64,000 nt of DNA from Ruminococcus sp. AM36-2AA (GCF_003461955.1 NZ_QTYB01000003.1:1-64000), one strand, 5' to 3'. Numbered from the stretch's first letter, positions 28,301 to 35,958 are shown. Translations and numbers: made by a program. Notes: generated from the sequence alone by a model not told the origin.

Positions 28301-29774
28301 GGCCCTTACAGTAAAGGCTACAGACGCAGCACTTTACGGATATGTAAAACCGGAGAAAGTACAGGCAGAGGTAACTGTTCTTGACGCACTTGCAGATCTT
28401 CATGCAGCAATGTACGGAGATGCATTTAAGGCAGCACCGGAAGATTACCTGGTAGTAAATGAGAGTGGCTTGATCAGCAAAGCGTTTGGAGTTACTACTG
28501 CTAATATAAGCTTCTTTGTAAACAACAAAATGCCGCTGGGTGACAGTGGATATGGAAGCATGTGTAATGAAGCCGTTCTGAACAGCGGAGATGTTTTAAA
28601 CGTATTCTTCTATAATGACACAGCAGGATACAGTGACGAATATCTGTATTTTGACAGCATTGCATGCGACATCATGGCTAAGAAAGACTTTATCCTGAAT
28701 GTAAAAGGATTTAAGGCAGCATGGGGTGAGGAGGCTTCTGCACAGAAGGATATCACCGTAGAACTCCGTGACAGCGAAGGTAAGACAGTAGCAACAGGAA
28801 CCACCGATGAGAACGGAAATGTAACACTTAATGCACCGGCAGAAGGAACTTATACAGCAGCTATCGTAAAAACACCATATGAGTACTATATTCCGGTAGA
28901 TGCCAAGGTTGTTGCCAAGGCACATGAGCATAGCTACACAACCTGGAAAAAAGTAAGCTCTGCAACCGTATTTGCTCCGGAGAAACAGGAAAGCACCTGT
29001 GATTTCTGTGGCGAGAAGACAACAAAAACTGTTGGCGAGAAACTTACACCAACCGTTAAACTTACAGCAACAAAACTGGCACTGAAAACGAAACAGTCTG
29101 TAACCGTAAGGGCAACAGGACTTGCAAAAGGAGATTACGTCAAGAGCTGGACATCCTCCAAAAAGTCAGTTGCAACTGTAGACAAAAACGGTAAGATCAC
29201 AGCAACCTCCAAAGAGGGAACCGCAGTGATCACAGTAACTCTTGCAAGTAAAAAAACCGCAAAAGTAACTGTAACCGTAAAAATGATCAGAACAACAAAG
29301 CTCACAAAAGTACCGAAGACACTGAGCCTTACAACCGGAAAGAAATATACCCTGAAACCGGTTGTAACACCATCCAATTCTCAGGAGAAAGTTACTTACA
29401 AGAGCAGCAACACCAAGATCGCTACTGTAAGCAGCACAGGTGTGATCACTGCGAAAAAAGTCGGAAAAGTAACGATCACCGTACAGTCCGGAAAGCAGAA
29501 AGCAACGGTAACATTAACTGTGAAAAAAGCGCCTGCATTAAAAGTAATCAAAAATGTTCCGACTAAGAAAACCATCACAAAGGGTAAAACATACACATTA
29601 AAACCACAGCTTTACCCGTCAGGAGCAATTGCAAAGATCACTTATACAACCAGCAATAAGAGCATTGCCACAGTAGATTCCAAAGGCAAGATCACAGCAA
29701 AGAAAAAAGGAACTGCTGTGATCACTGTAAAAGCCGGAAAATTTACCGCAAAATGCAAAGTTACTGTAAAATAG
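25305..29774 (+). CDS. Large secreted multi-domain protein: PEGA-like, FIVAR, DUF4430, Big_2
   Basis: A 1489-residue exported protein. A signal peptide (residues 1-32, ATTFA-GE) and a short acidic stretch are followed by Ig/PEGA-like repeats (about 240-400; TVDIQKDWSSLTPADDGSYT and a second copy), further Ig-like segments, a FIVAR-type helical region (about 902-975) and a DUF4430-like domain (about 1015-1120). Near residue 1205 is a short module with CDFCGEKT, and three Big_2 domains close the protein (about 1246-1489). The last part is very similar to the ends of the proteins at 11775-14510 and 37755-44642. The ATG at 25305 has GAGAGG upstream and starts the signal peptide. It lies 104 bases after ecfT and could be read through from that operon. 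No anchor motif is seen. Confidence 0.85.
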   Translation: MLRKELQKKMQAVAMAAVVTLTTVGAPATTFAGELPGELTAEAFSDNGEAVTEEVTEDDFSDGETAAGQSSAGENEVVDVPAAQAEESSEGSTEDEQAKAQAYLKENFIDGSNKIITSGGTGVTKSEDGLTYNVALTIPTSGYAIRSMRLKYVNTVYKTGWYIDKDNPYVGYKAPATNGSRSITRPTAEQGPYTFTATLKLFALDTDTTAINDGTATALATQDFTIVLAPEKKNYTVNIKPVNAKTGEAIEGATVDIQKDWSSLTPADDGSYTLVEGSEYTLTVTADGYDKYTQTILPSASGDIEVKLSPIVYRNTTFAVTGNDGATITDADITVKEGWYTTLRPQEDGSYKLQAGKEYKYTITKDGYKEASGSFTVPDEAGDYTFPVTLQSNIDPADQAAVDAVKKAFDAEFGTLRPVYGTDSNIADMVLAKVKKYNLDVDVSNVKVSLATSEDTDYIGTDGTIHYVKSDLNSMGVYSKSLDCTFKFTCNNASAVSENRRVTVSWDQEYFRGKMQAEADQLTWDSIKGNNASQEEVTSDLTLPGCMGTSMRNIWSTVTWESSDPDVISIQNPSIDSPIYPRTGKINPKTEDTEVTLTATFKANDILLNEYIEKADSFGTITKTFKVTVKGSGSQAPTEEELKAILDKYYTADQLKDFTTQTQLDTANCTGDIQLPRYTRIKDENGEYVFNNKEITVTSSDANLMKINGYRAAVDLFTYDKDTTANLIVTFTREGVTATKEIPITVSVKDINEKLDAEIAMMDYAKAHYFDGIKGDNADADSITTNLHAFQEMYLDNEGKAVWVYNADDKTGAGIITDDYFDDPWIMEGQGYNHFKSSNNAVIQHENLVVNRPESNTQITISSLLSSEKYGQFAKDHLDNAKLQKLYKQEASVTVTVKGTKAEGEALKAKIQEANTLLESITEGTEAGQYPEGTKDALSEAIKAAQAVSDNAEATEAQQTEAITALAKAMKDCQDSRIPQSADVTVIAGTEANTAGKTQALTVKATDAALYGYVKPEKVQAEVTVLDALADLHAAMYGDAFKAAPEDYLVVNESGLISKAFGVTTANISFFVNNKMPLGDSGYGSMCNEAVLNSGDVLNVFFYNDTAGYSDEYLYFDSIACDIMAKKDFILNVKGFKAAWGEEASAQKDITVELRDSEGKTVATGTTDENGNVTLNAPAEGTYTAAIVKTPYEYYIPVDAKVVAKAHEHSYTTWKKVSSATVFAPEKQESTCDFCGEKTTKTVGEKLTPTVKLTATKLALKTKQSVTVRATGLAKGDYVKSWTSSKKSVATVDKNGKITATSKEGTAVITVTLASKKTAKVTVTVKMIRTTKLTKVPKTLSLTTGKKYTLKPVVTPSNSQEKVTYKSSNTKIATVSSTGVITAKKVGKVTITVQSGKQKATVTLTVKKAPALKVIKNVPTKKTITKGKTYTLKPQLYPSGAIAKITYTTSNKSIATVDSKGKITAKKKGTAVITVKAGKFTAKCKVTVK

Positions 29775-29817
29775 GAAATTGATAAGAAATTAAAGATCAC
29801 AGAAATGTGAAACCAAA

Positions 29818-29855
29818 AAACAGGGTCTGTCAGAAATGGCAGCCCTGTTTTTTGT
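29818..29855 (+). terminator. Rho-independent terminator
   Basis: AAAACAGGGTCTGTCA pairs with TGGCAGCCCTGTTTT (one bulge, G-U pairs) and is followed by T-rich sequence, 40 bases after the surface-protein stop. The A-run on the other side lets it also end the convergent HD gene. Confidence 0.75.
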
Positions 29856-29878
29856 TGTTTCTGTCAGAAAAAATCTGA

Positions 29879-30373
29879 TCAGGCCGGATTGATGACGATC
29901 CGGTTCCGTCTGGCCAGAGCAATGGCGATATGACAGCCTTCCGCAATGGCACAGGCTTTGTCGGCAAAGCTGATGATCCAGGCTTCTCTGTTGCGTGGAA
30001 GAGGTCCCAGAGGGAACATATGTGAGAGAATTGCGTCCAGTTCTCTGTCCGTCATATCAAAGTGAGTGGCACTGTTTTCTGCGGCAGCTTTCGGGTGATA
30101 GAACGCCTGATGCTCACCGGTCGGTGTCTCTGCTTTGAAATCGTAAGGACAGAAATCGTGGAGAAGTCCTGCCCTTGCGGCGGCTTTCTCGTCACATCCC
30201 AGCTTCCTGGCAATGAACCAGGAGAGGTAGGAAACATTGATACTGTGCATGAGCCGAGTGGTCCACTGGTGGTGGGTGTACAGGCTCAGCTTCAGGAACT
30301 CTCTGTTGCAGAGGATGTTTTTCACAAGCTCATGATATTCCTGTGAGACCTCGTCCGACACTGTGATATCCAT
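29879..30373 (-). CDS. HD-domain metal-dependent hydrolase (HDIG family)
   Basis: A 164-residue HD-superfamily protein. The metal ligands are seen in order as THRLMHS-type TRLMHSINV (His), GLLHDFCPYD (His-Asp) and, later, ISFADKACA (Asp); an intermediate AILSHMFPLGP supplies another His. The domain covers nearly the whole protein. Small HDIG proteins like this are often phosphohydrolases of nucleotides or related metabolites; the substrate is unknown. The ATG at 30373 is preferred to the TTG two codons upstream because GAAGGTG lies seven bases before it. It is convergent with the large surface gene. Confidence 0.85.
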   Translation of the reverse strand: MDITVSDEVSQEYHELVKNILCNREFLKLSLYTHHQWTTRLMHSINVSYLSWFIARKLGCDEKAAARAGLLHDFCPYDFKAETPTGEHQAFYHPKAAAENSATHFDMTDRELDAILSHMFPLGPLPRNREAWIISFADKACAIAEGCHIAIALARRNRIVINPA

Positions 30374-30587
30374 CGGCAATCACCTTCTTTCTTCTGTTTA
30401 TAATTTCATTATGACGCTTATAGCGAAAAATGCAATAAAATTTATAGTTTTTTTAGAAATTAGCCGGGACAAATTTTTTTAGACTTTGCTGTGGGGTGTC
30501 GATCAGAATGTGAATGCCAGTCGCATTGGATGTTTTGTCCGGAAGGGATGTATGGTATAGTTTAATCAAATCAAATCAAGTAAGTCC

Positions 30588-30745
30588 CCTGCTTAAATTG
30601 CGAAAAGCAATAAGCAGTGGGTGGGGACTTGCTTGTATCAGGAGGAGTGAAAGCTCCTCCTGATAAACTGCGGAGCAGTTATTTGGTGTAGAGCTACGTA
30701 GCGAAGCGGATTGCGAATATCCGCTTGACTCAGCGAAAAAAATAT
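30588..30745. repeat. Dispersed hairpin repeat, copy 2
   Basis: Matches the element at 36-147: TATCAGGAGGAG hairpin, CTGCGGAGCAGTTATTTGG, then a perfect palindrome AAGCGGA-N9-TCCGCTT. The first hairpin carries compensatory changes against copy 1. It lies in the leader of the HD-domain gene at 30782. The adjoining stretch 30380-30587 has no gene; it is AT-rich and no clear promoter could be fixed. Confidence 0.72.
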
Positions 30746-30781
30746 TGTCGAGAGACATTCTTAAAAGACTGAGGAGGGTGA

Positions 30782-31366
30782 ATGGATATGAAACCTGAAA
30801 AACTGATCGAAGTACTTTCCGTTGCAGAGAGATTAAAAGATGCGGTGCGTCATTGCTACACATCCGGTGGAAGGCGGGAGAGTGTTGCGGAGCATTCCTG
30901 GAGAATTACACTGATGGCTTATTTTGTCAGCGATGAGTTTCCGGATGCGGATCTTCTGAAAATTATGAAAATGTGTCTGATCCATGACCTGGGGGAAGCT
31001 TTTACCGGGGATATCCCAGCTTTTGAAAAAACGGATAAAGATTCGGAAAAAGAAGCGGATGTACTGGGCGAGTGGGTAAAAACCCTTCCGGAGCCATTTG
31101 ATAAAGAGATGGCAGAACTATATCAGGAAATGGAAGCACAGCAGACTCTGGAATCCAGGATTTACAAAGCTCTGGACAAGCTGGAAGCTCTGATCCAGCA
31201 CAATGAATCCGATATTAAAACCTGGATCCCGCTGGAATATGATCTGCAGATGACTTACGGAGATGAGCAGGTGAAATTCTCAGATTATCTGACAGAGCTT
31301 CGTGATCAGGTACGCGAAGACAGTGTGCGGAAGATTGAATGCAACAGAAAAGAGGGAACCATATAA
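30782..31366 (+). CDS. HD-domain hydrolase, YfbR/HDDC2-like 5'-deoxynucleotidase
   Basis: A 194-residue protein with the HD motif set of the YfbR/HDDC2 group: VAEHSWRIT (His), CLIHDLGEAFTGDIP (His-Asp plus the family's conserved GEAxxGDIP) and YKALDKLEALIQ (Asp). Members remove the 5' phosphate from deoxynucleoside monophosphates and so tune dNTP pools; this activity is inferred from the family. AGGAGG at 30772-30777 precedes ATG 30782; a second ATG at 30788 is an equally possible start. A hairpin repeat occupies its leader, and a terminator overlaps its end. Confidence 0.88.
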   Translation: MDMKPEKLIEVLSVAERLKDAVRHCYTSGGRRESVAEHSWRITLMAYFVSDEFPDADLLKIMKMCLIHDLGEAFTGDIPAFEKTDKDSEKEADVLGEWVKTLPEPFDKEMAELYQEMEAQQTLESRIYKALDKLEALIQHNESDIKTWIPLEYDLQMTYGDEQVKFSDYLTELRDQVREDSVRKIECNRKEGTI

Positions 31367-31382
31367 TCTGGCTCCCTCTTTT
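31351..31382 (+). terminator. Rho-independent terminator overlapping the gene end
   Basis: AGAGGGAACC and GGCTCCCTCT form a stem around the stop codon region and are followed by TTTT. Confidence 0.7.
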
Positions 31383-31416
31383 AAAAATCTTTATTTTATG
31401 ATTTTATGCGGATTTC

Positions 31417-31962
31417 TTATTTACCGAAGTATCTCTTAAGCAGACCGGCGAATGCTTTTCCGTGTCTTGCCTCGTCCTTAGCCATCTCATGTACTGTGTC
31501 ATGGATTGCGTCAAGGTTAGCAGCTTTCGCACGTTTAGCAAGGTCAAATTTACCAGCTGTAGCGCCGTTCTCAGCCTCTACACGCATCTGAAGGTTCTTC
31601 TCTGTGCTGTCTGTTACAACTTCACCAAGGAGCTCTGCGAATTTAGCTGCATGCTCTGCTTCCTCGTAAGCTGCTTTCTCATAGTAGAGACCTACTTCCG
31701 GATATCCTTCTCTGTGAGCAACTCTTGCCATTGCAAGATACATACCAACCTCAGAGCACTCACCCTCGAAGTTTGCTCTTAAGTCTGCAAGAATGTCTTC
31801 GCTGACACCCTTAGCTACGCCTACAACATGCTCAGCTGCCCATGTGAGCTCGCCTTCCTGTTTCTGGAATTTGGAAGCTGGTGCTTTACATACTGGACAG
31901 GCTTCCGGTGCCTGCTCGCCTTCATAAACATAACCGCATACTGTACATACCCATTTAGCCAT
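31417..31962 (-). CDS. rbr: Rubrerythrin, reverse domain order (N-terminal rubredoxin)
   Basis: A 181-residue non-haem iron peroxidase that reduces hydrogen peroxide in anaerobes. The rubredoxin-like iron site comes first: Cys6-x-x-Cys9 and Cys22-x-x-Cys25 (VCTVCGY, ACPVCKA). A ferritin-like four-helix diiron domain follows with glutamate/His ligands in [31 protein letters not shown] and [11 protein letters not shown]. In classical rubrerythrin the rubredoxin is C-terminal, so this is the reverse rubrerythrin type of Clostridia. It is divergent in sense from nothing but shares an operator sequence with the PerR-like gene just upstream on the same strand, which fits peroxide induction. Confidence 0.95.
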   Translation of the reverse strand: MAKWVCTVCGYVYEGEQAPEACPVCKAPASKFQKQEGELTWAAEHVVGVAKGVSEDILADLRANFEGECSEVGMYLAMARVAHREGYPEVGLYYEKAAYEEAEHAAKFAELLGEVVTDSTEKNLQMRVEAENGATAGKFDLAKRAKAANLDAIHDTVHEMAKDEARHGKAFAGLLKRYFGK

Positions 31963-32017
31963 AGTGATAATCTCCTTTTCTTATTGAAATTTATTGTTTA
32001 GTTGTGTTTCTTCTTAA

Positions 32018-32045
32018 TTAATAATAGTAATTATTACTGTTTTAT
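32018..32045 (-). promoter_or_regulatory. Putative Fur/PerR operator upstream of rubrerythrin
   Basis: AATAGTAATTATTACTG here is identical to the core of the palindrome in front of the PerR-like gene (32488-32512). The two genes are thus likely controlled by the same metalloregulator. Confidence 0.7.
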
Positions 32046-32068
32046 AGTAACATGTGATCTTTATTTTG

Positions 32069-32473
32069 TCAAGACTGTTTTTCTTCTTTTTTAAGGCATT
32101 CCTTGCAGATTCCATAGAAGCTTGCATCTACGTCAAAAACCTTGCCATGGACAAATTCTGCGGCTGCCTGCTCCAGAATTCCATTGAGACTGTCTGACTG
32201 CATATCGATCACCCGGTTGCACTTCGTACACATGAAATGTGAGTGCGGTGCGACGCGTCCATCATAGCGGTCCGCGCTTCCGAAATTGGTCAGCTTCCGG
32301 ATCTCGCCGATGTCACTGAGAAGAGAAAGATTACGGTAGACAGTTCCGAGACTGATATTCGGATAAATCTGCCGAAGATTCTCGTATACTGTATCTGCCG
32401 TTGGATGATCTGTTCTGGATCTCAGAAATTCCTTGATCGATTCTCTCTGACGGCTGTATTTAAGTGCTGCCAT
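32069..32473 (-). CDS. perR: Fur-family transcriptional regulator, PerR-like
   Basis: A 134-residue repressor. The winged-helix DNA-binding half (residues 1-75) has HPTADTVYENLRQ and SLGTVYRNLSLLSDIGEI. The metal half has the regulatory site segment RYDGRVAPHSHFMC and two CxxC pairs (CTKC and CKEC) for structural zinc. With rubrerythrin next to it and the same palindrome before both genes, peroxide sensing (PerR) is more likely than iron (Fur) or zinc (Zur) sensing. The start codon follows a GGAGG-type site. Transcribed in the same direction as rbr with a 106-base gap that holds the second operator. Confidence 0.88.
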   Translation of the reverse strand: MAALKYSRQRESIKEFLRSRTDHPTADTVYENLRQIYPNISLGTVYRNLSLLSDIGEIRKLTNFGSADRYDGRVAPHSHFMCTKCNRVIDMQSDSLNGILEQAAAEFVHGKVFDVDASFYGICKECLKKEEKQS

Positions 32474-32487
32474 AATATTTCCTCCAT

Positions 32488-32512
32488 ATCAGTAATAGTA
32501 ATTATTACTGAT
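32488..32512 (-). promoter_or_regulatory. Perfect palindromic operator before perR (autoregulation)
   Basis: ATCAGTAATA (32488-32497), five bases, TATTACTGAT (32503-32512): a perfect 10-bp inverted repeat, AT-rich like known PerR boxes, directly upstream of the ribosome site of the regulator gene. Confidence 0.75.
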
Positions 32513-32756
32513 ATTATAATATACGACAGGACTTATTTTGTCAAGAGTTTTTGCGATAAAATTCTATACTAATTTTCTATTATATATTTGTGTATATTTG
32601 CTTTACATGGTCAGATGAAGTAAGGATATTTTTATTTGTCTGCTCTGATCGGAAATAAAAAAAGTATCTGTCAGACTGTTTTATCAGGTATATTTTGCCC
32701 ATAATGATGGGATTTTATCAGTAAAAAATTCTTATTGAAAATTTTTAAAAAATAAG

Positions 32757-32812
32757 TTGACAGAGACTAACTTTAGTAGTATATTTACAATGGTTAGAGA
32801 AATCTAACTAAA
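32757..32812 (+). promoter_or_regulatory. Promoter with iron-box-like inverted repeat before DUF3793-flavodoxin
   Basis: TTGACA at 32757-32762, 17 bases, TATATT at 32780-32785. Just downstream, GTTAGA-GAAA-TCTAAC (32793-32808) is a palindrome of the TTAG/CTAA type bound by DtxR-family or other iron repressors, and ACTAACTTTAGT lies between the boxes. Iron-limited induction of flavodoxin is a known pattern; the repressor is inference. Confidence 0.65.
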
Positions 32813-32830
32813 GCGTAAAGGAGAATGCAA

Positions 32831-33424
32831 ATGACTTGTGAAAAATTTGAATCTGTCATAGGTTATCATTGTTCCCCTGTTTTAATGGGAATGAAACCGG
32901 CGAATCTTGTTTCTTTTTCCAAAGAGAGGATGCCGGAGCTGCCGGAGATCATTTCGGATTATAAGGAGGGTCTTGAACGGGAGGGTATCCGTATGGAGAT
33001 CATCTGTGGATGCAGGAAGCATTATCTACTTCTGGTGTACCGGCCAGATATGCTGCAGGAATATCTGGCGCAGGATGAGGCCAGGAATCTTTTGCTTCAG
33101 GATGGCTATAATATAGATGGTTCTCTGGATGAGATGATTGTCCGTTTGAAGGAGAGATTTTTTCATAAGACGGAGTTTCCTCATGAGATCGGGCTTTTTC
33201 TGGGGTATCCTATTGAGGATGTGAAGGGCTTTCGGAAGTTCGGGGGCAGTGGCTGCAAGATGTGTGGTTACTGGAAGGTTTATGATAACGTGGAGCAGGC
33301 TCGCAGGGTTTTTGACAGTTATGATAAGTGCCGGGAGTTTACTGCGGCGCAGATCCGTGCGGGGTATTCGATTTTGCAGGTTGTTGGTATGAAGCATCTC
33401 TGTACATCTCAGATGTGCGTATAA
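32831..33424 (+). CDS. DUF3793 family protein
   Basis: A 197-residue protein recognised as DUF3793 by SPVLMGMKPANLVSF near the start and HEIGLFLGYPIEDVKGFRKFGG-type and CGYWKVY segments in the middle. It has several Cys residues (CGCRKH, GCKMCGYW, CTSQMC) that could bind metal or a cofactor. The function is not established. Genes of this family often sit next to flavodoxin, as here (29-base gap), which suggests a role in iron-limited redox metabolism or haem/iron handling. ATG 32831 is chosen because AAAGGAG is seven bases upstream; the ATG at 32825 is too close. Confidence 0.85.
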   Translation: MTCEKFESVIGYHCSPVLMGMKPANLVSFSKERMPELPEIISDYKEGLEREGIRMEIICGCRKHYLLLVYRPDMLQEYLAQDEARNLLLQDGYNIDGSLDEMIVRLKERFFHKTEFPHEIGLFLGYPIEDVKGFRKFGGSGCKMCGYWKVYDNVEQARRVFDSYDKCREFTAAQIRAGYSILQVVGMKHLCTSQMCV

Positions 33425-33453
33425 TATAAAGTTTAAAACAGGAGGTTTTTGAG

Positions 33454-33879
33454 ATGAGCAAGGTAGGAATTATTTACTGGTCTTCTACAGGTAACACAGA
33501 GGCTATGGCGCAGGCTGTTGAGGAAGGTGCCAAGGCTGCTGGTGCAGATGTTGAGATTATGGAAGTGGCTGATGCTGATGTGGATAAAGCGCTTTCTTTT
33601 GATGTTCTGGCTCTTGGTTGTCCGGCTATGGGGGATGAAGAGCTTGAGGATGGTGAGTTTGAGCCGTTTTTCTCTGAGCTTGAGGGTAAACTGTCTGGTA
33701 AGAAGGTTGCGCTGTTTGGTTCCTATGACTGGGGCGATGGTGAGTGGATGAGAACCTGGTGTGGCAGAGCTAAGGATGCTGGGGCTGAGCTTGTTGAGGA
33801 TGAGGGGCTTATCTGCAATAATACTCCTGATGATGAGGGATTGGCTGCCTGCCGTGAGCTTGGTGGCAAGCTGGCTTAA
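33454..33879 (+). CDS. Flavodoxin (short-chain)
   Basis: A 141-residue FMN-binding electron carrier that can replace ferredoxin when iron is scarce. The phosphate-binding loop is at residues 9-16 (WSSTGNTEAMA), and the two FMN-stacking loops are GCPAMGDEELE and FGSYDWGDGEWM. Size fits short-chain clostridial flavodoxins. It follows DUF3793 with a 29-base gap and a clear GGAGG site, in one transcript starting at 32757, and ends in a terminator at 33921. Confidence 0.95.
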   Translation: MSKVGIIYWSSTGNTEAMAQAVEEGAKAAGADVEIMEVADADVDKALSFDVLALGCPAMGDEELEDGEFEPFFSELEGKLSGKKVALFGSYDWGDGEWMRTWCGRAKDAGAELVEDEGLICNNTPDDEGLAACRELGGKLA

Positions 33880-33920
33880 GATGTGATTAATTGAATATAG
33901 AGCTGAGCATTGGATTTTGG

Positions 33921-33956
33921 GAGTCGCCTGGATTGTTTGTCTGGGCGGCTTTTTTC
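33921..33956 (+). terminator. Rho-independent terminator after flavodoxin
   Basis: AGTCGCC and GGCGGCT form a 7-bp stem (with G-U) around a longer loop, followed by TTTTTT. Confidence 0.75.
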
Positions 33957-33976
33957 TTTGATAATAAGGTACGGAC

Positions 33977-34188
33977 GCTGGCAAGGCGTGTGCTGTCCGG
34001 CGCCGGGGCTTCGTCGGGGGCTGACTTCTAAGCCGCTGAAAATCTGCTAAAACCGCTTCAAAAATTCTCGAACTCGCGTCTGAAGCCGCTCAGACAGCGA
34101 GAATTTTTGAAGCAACGCAGATTTCCACCGGCTAAGAATCAGCACCCCTCCTGCAGAGCCGTCGCCAGACAGCACACGCCTTGCCAGC
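33977..34188. repeat. 212-base nested inverted-repeat (cruciform-like) element
   Basis: A perfect 21-bp terminal inverted repeat (33977-33997 with 34168-34188; GCTGGCAAGGCG...), an imperfect middle pairing (GGGGGCTGACTTCTAAGCCG against its partner near 34130-34146), and a perfect 16-bp inner repeat, GCTTCAAAAATTCTCG (34055-34070) with its complement (34098-34113). The whole unit can fold into one long hairpin. It has no ORF or T-run and is richer in GC than its surroundings. Confidence 0.8.
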
Positions 34189-34352
34189 TGGTGTTTCAAG
34201 ACGGAGAGTATGAGGCGGCTGCTCGGGAGGTTGGATTAGGGTGTGAGGTTGAGTGGTTTCCCGGAGGTTGGATGAGCCGTCAGCGCTTCGCTGGACGGCT
34301 GGGAGGAAAGGCTGAGTTTCCTTGTGGTCTGACGGGAGGTGGTGGGGGCCGA

Positions 34353-34468
34353 GGCGCTTCGCTGTCGGCTTAGAGGTATTGGGCGCTTCGCTGTCGGCTT
34401 AGAGGTATTGGGCGCTTTGCTGTTGGCTTAGAGGTATTGGGTGTTTCGTTGTCGGCTTGATGGGCGTT
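34353..34468. repeat. Tandem repeat, four units of 29 bases
   Basis: Units start at 34353, 34382, 34411 and 34440, each GGCGCTTCGCTGTCGGCTTA followed by GAGGTATTG. The first two are identical, the third has two changes and the fourth is degenerate. A related fragment, CAGCGCTTCGCTGGACGGCT, lies near 34279. The intergenic stretch 34189-34560 has no convincing gene; a short ORF crosses it but lacks a ribosome site. Confidence 0.8.
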
Positions 34469-34595
34469 GGGAGTTTGTTGCTTTGAGGAAATATAGAAGA
34501 AATGAATATTTAAACGTGGGGAACTTGGTTGCTTTTGATATTTAGCTGTCCTAAAATAGATGGGGATGAAATAGTTGTACAGGGAGGTGTGCCGG

Positions 34596-35351
34596 ATGAC
34601 GAGGGATGAGGCGGAGCAGTATTTGTATTATGCGATGACGATTGGGGAGCAGCTTCTTTGCTGTGGTGCTGAAGTTGGGCGTGTTGAGGATACGATCCGT
34701 CGTATCTGCCTGGCTTATGGTGCTTCCCGGGCGGATGTTTTTTCCATTACTTCCAGTATTGTGACGACGATTTATGGTGAGGATTTCGGGATTTGTACGC
34801 AGACGCGGCGGGTGCCGGGGATGGCGAATGATCTGGGGAGGCTGGATGATCTGAATCAGCTTTCCAGATTTATCTGTGAGTTTCGACCGAAGCCGGAGGA
34901 GATTCAGAGGCGGCTGGATGTGATCCGGAATAAAAAGGGATATTCTTTTCGGACGCAGATTTTGATCTATGCGGTGATCTCCGGGTCGTTTTCTGTTTTT
35001 TTTGGCGGGGATCTTAATGATATGATCGCTTCGGCGTTGATCGGTATTGCGTTGAAGTTGTTTGAGGCTTTTGTGAAAAGGGGGGCGCTGAATTCGCTGC
35101 TTACGGTGCTTTTGTGTTGTGGAGCGGGTGGTGTCCTTTCCAATCTTACTGTGCTGATCGGGCTGGGGCATCATGCGGATCTGATCAGTATTGGTAATAT
35201 TATGTTGCTGATTCCGGGTATTGCGTTTACTAATTCGCTGCGTGATATGTTTTCCGGGGATACGATTACGGGTTTGATCCGGTGTATGGAGTCGATTTTG
35301 CTGGCGCTGGTTGTGGGACTTGGTTTTACAGCGGCGAATCTGTTGTTCTGA
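34596..35351 (+). CDS. Threonine/serine exporter ThrE-like, N-terminal half (DUF1212)
   Basis: A 251-residue protein of the ThrE N-terminal family. The first 120 residues are soluble, with the family's GEQLLCCGAEVGRVEDTIRRIC and GICTQTRRVP segments containing conserved acidic residues. About five hydrophobic helices follow, ending AALLLF-like. With the next gene it forms the two-gene version of the ThrE amino-acid exporter. ATG 34596 is set by GGGAGGTG; a TTG 21 bases upstream is unlikely. GGG- and CGG-rich codon use differs from the operons around it. Confidence 0.88.
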   Translation: MTRDEAEQYLYYAMTIGEQLLCCGAEVGRVEDTIRRICLAYGASRADVFSITSSIVTTIYGEDFGICTQTRRVPGMANDLGRLDDLNQLSRFICEFRPKPEEIQRRLDVIRNKKGYSFRTQILIYAVISGSFSVFFGGDLNDMIASALIGIALKLFEAFVKRGALNSLLTVLLCCGAGGVLSNLTVLIGLGHHADLISIGNIMLLIPGIAFTNSLRDMFSGDTITGLIRCMESILLALVVGLGFTAANLLF

Positions 35352-35430
35352 GGGGGTTCAGGCAGAAATGTGATCATGGCGAAGAACGGTAACAGAGACA
35401 ACGGTGTGTCCATGAATATGGAGGAAAAAT

Positions 35431-35877
35431 ATGAGAGAGATCATACAGCTGATTGTATCCTTTACAGGGTCGCTTGGTTTTGCGGCGTTGTTTAATATAC
35501 ATGGTAAAAAATTGTGGTTTGCGGCTCTGGGGGGCTGTTTGTCCTGGGCGGTTTATCTGGCGGTGGAGTTTGTGACTCCCAGTCCATATGTCTGTGGTTT
35601 CTGGTCAACGGTGGCGATTACTTTGTATGCGGAGTGTATGGCGAGGGTTCACAAGACGCCGGTTACGGTTTTTCTGGTTTCTGCTACGATTCCGTTGATT
35701 CCGGGGGCGGCATTGTATCGTACTATGAACTGGATGATGATGAAGAACTGGGCGAATTTTCAGAAGGACGGGATTTATACGATCCTTTTTGCGGCGAGCA
35801 TGGCTGCAGGTATGACGTTGACGACCATTGCTTTTCGGATGGTTTGGCGGTGGATGTACAGGCAGAGACGGATGTGA
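35431..35877 (+). CDS. Threonine/serine exporter ThrE-like, C-terminal half (DUF3815)
   Basis: A 148-residue membrane protein with four hydrophobic helices, including TVFLVSATIPLIPGAALYRTM, the signature of the ThrE C-terminal family. It follows the N-terminal half with a 79-base gap and the ribosome site GGAGG just before its ATG. The two should assemble into one exporter of Thr, Ser or related compounds. A terminator follows at 35959. Confidence 0.88.
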   Translation: MREIIQLIVSFTGSLGFAALFNIHGKKLWFAALGGCLSWAVYLAVEFVTPSPYVCGFWSTVAITLYAECMARVHKTPVTVFLVSATIPLIPGAALYRTMNWMMMKNWANFQKDGIYTILFAASMAAGMTLTTIAFRMVWRWMYRQRRM

Positions 35878-35958
35878 GTGTATGAAACGCATGATAAGGT
35901 GGAATTTGGATGGCGATATCTATCTGATCTGGATGTAGATTTGGAATGATAGTTAATG

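Noticed and set aside
27228..28403. Minus-strand ORF opposite the large surface gene
   Set aside because: Cys/Phe-rich antisense shadow without motifs.
34107..34373. Plus-strand ORF of 88 codons in the repeat-rich region
   Set aside because: Crosses the long inverted repeat and the tandem repeat, with no start signal.
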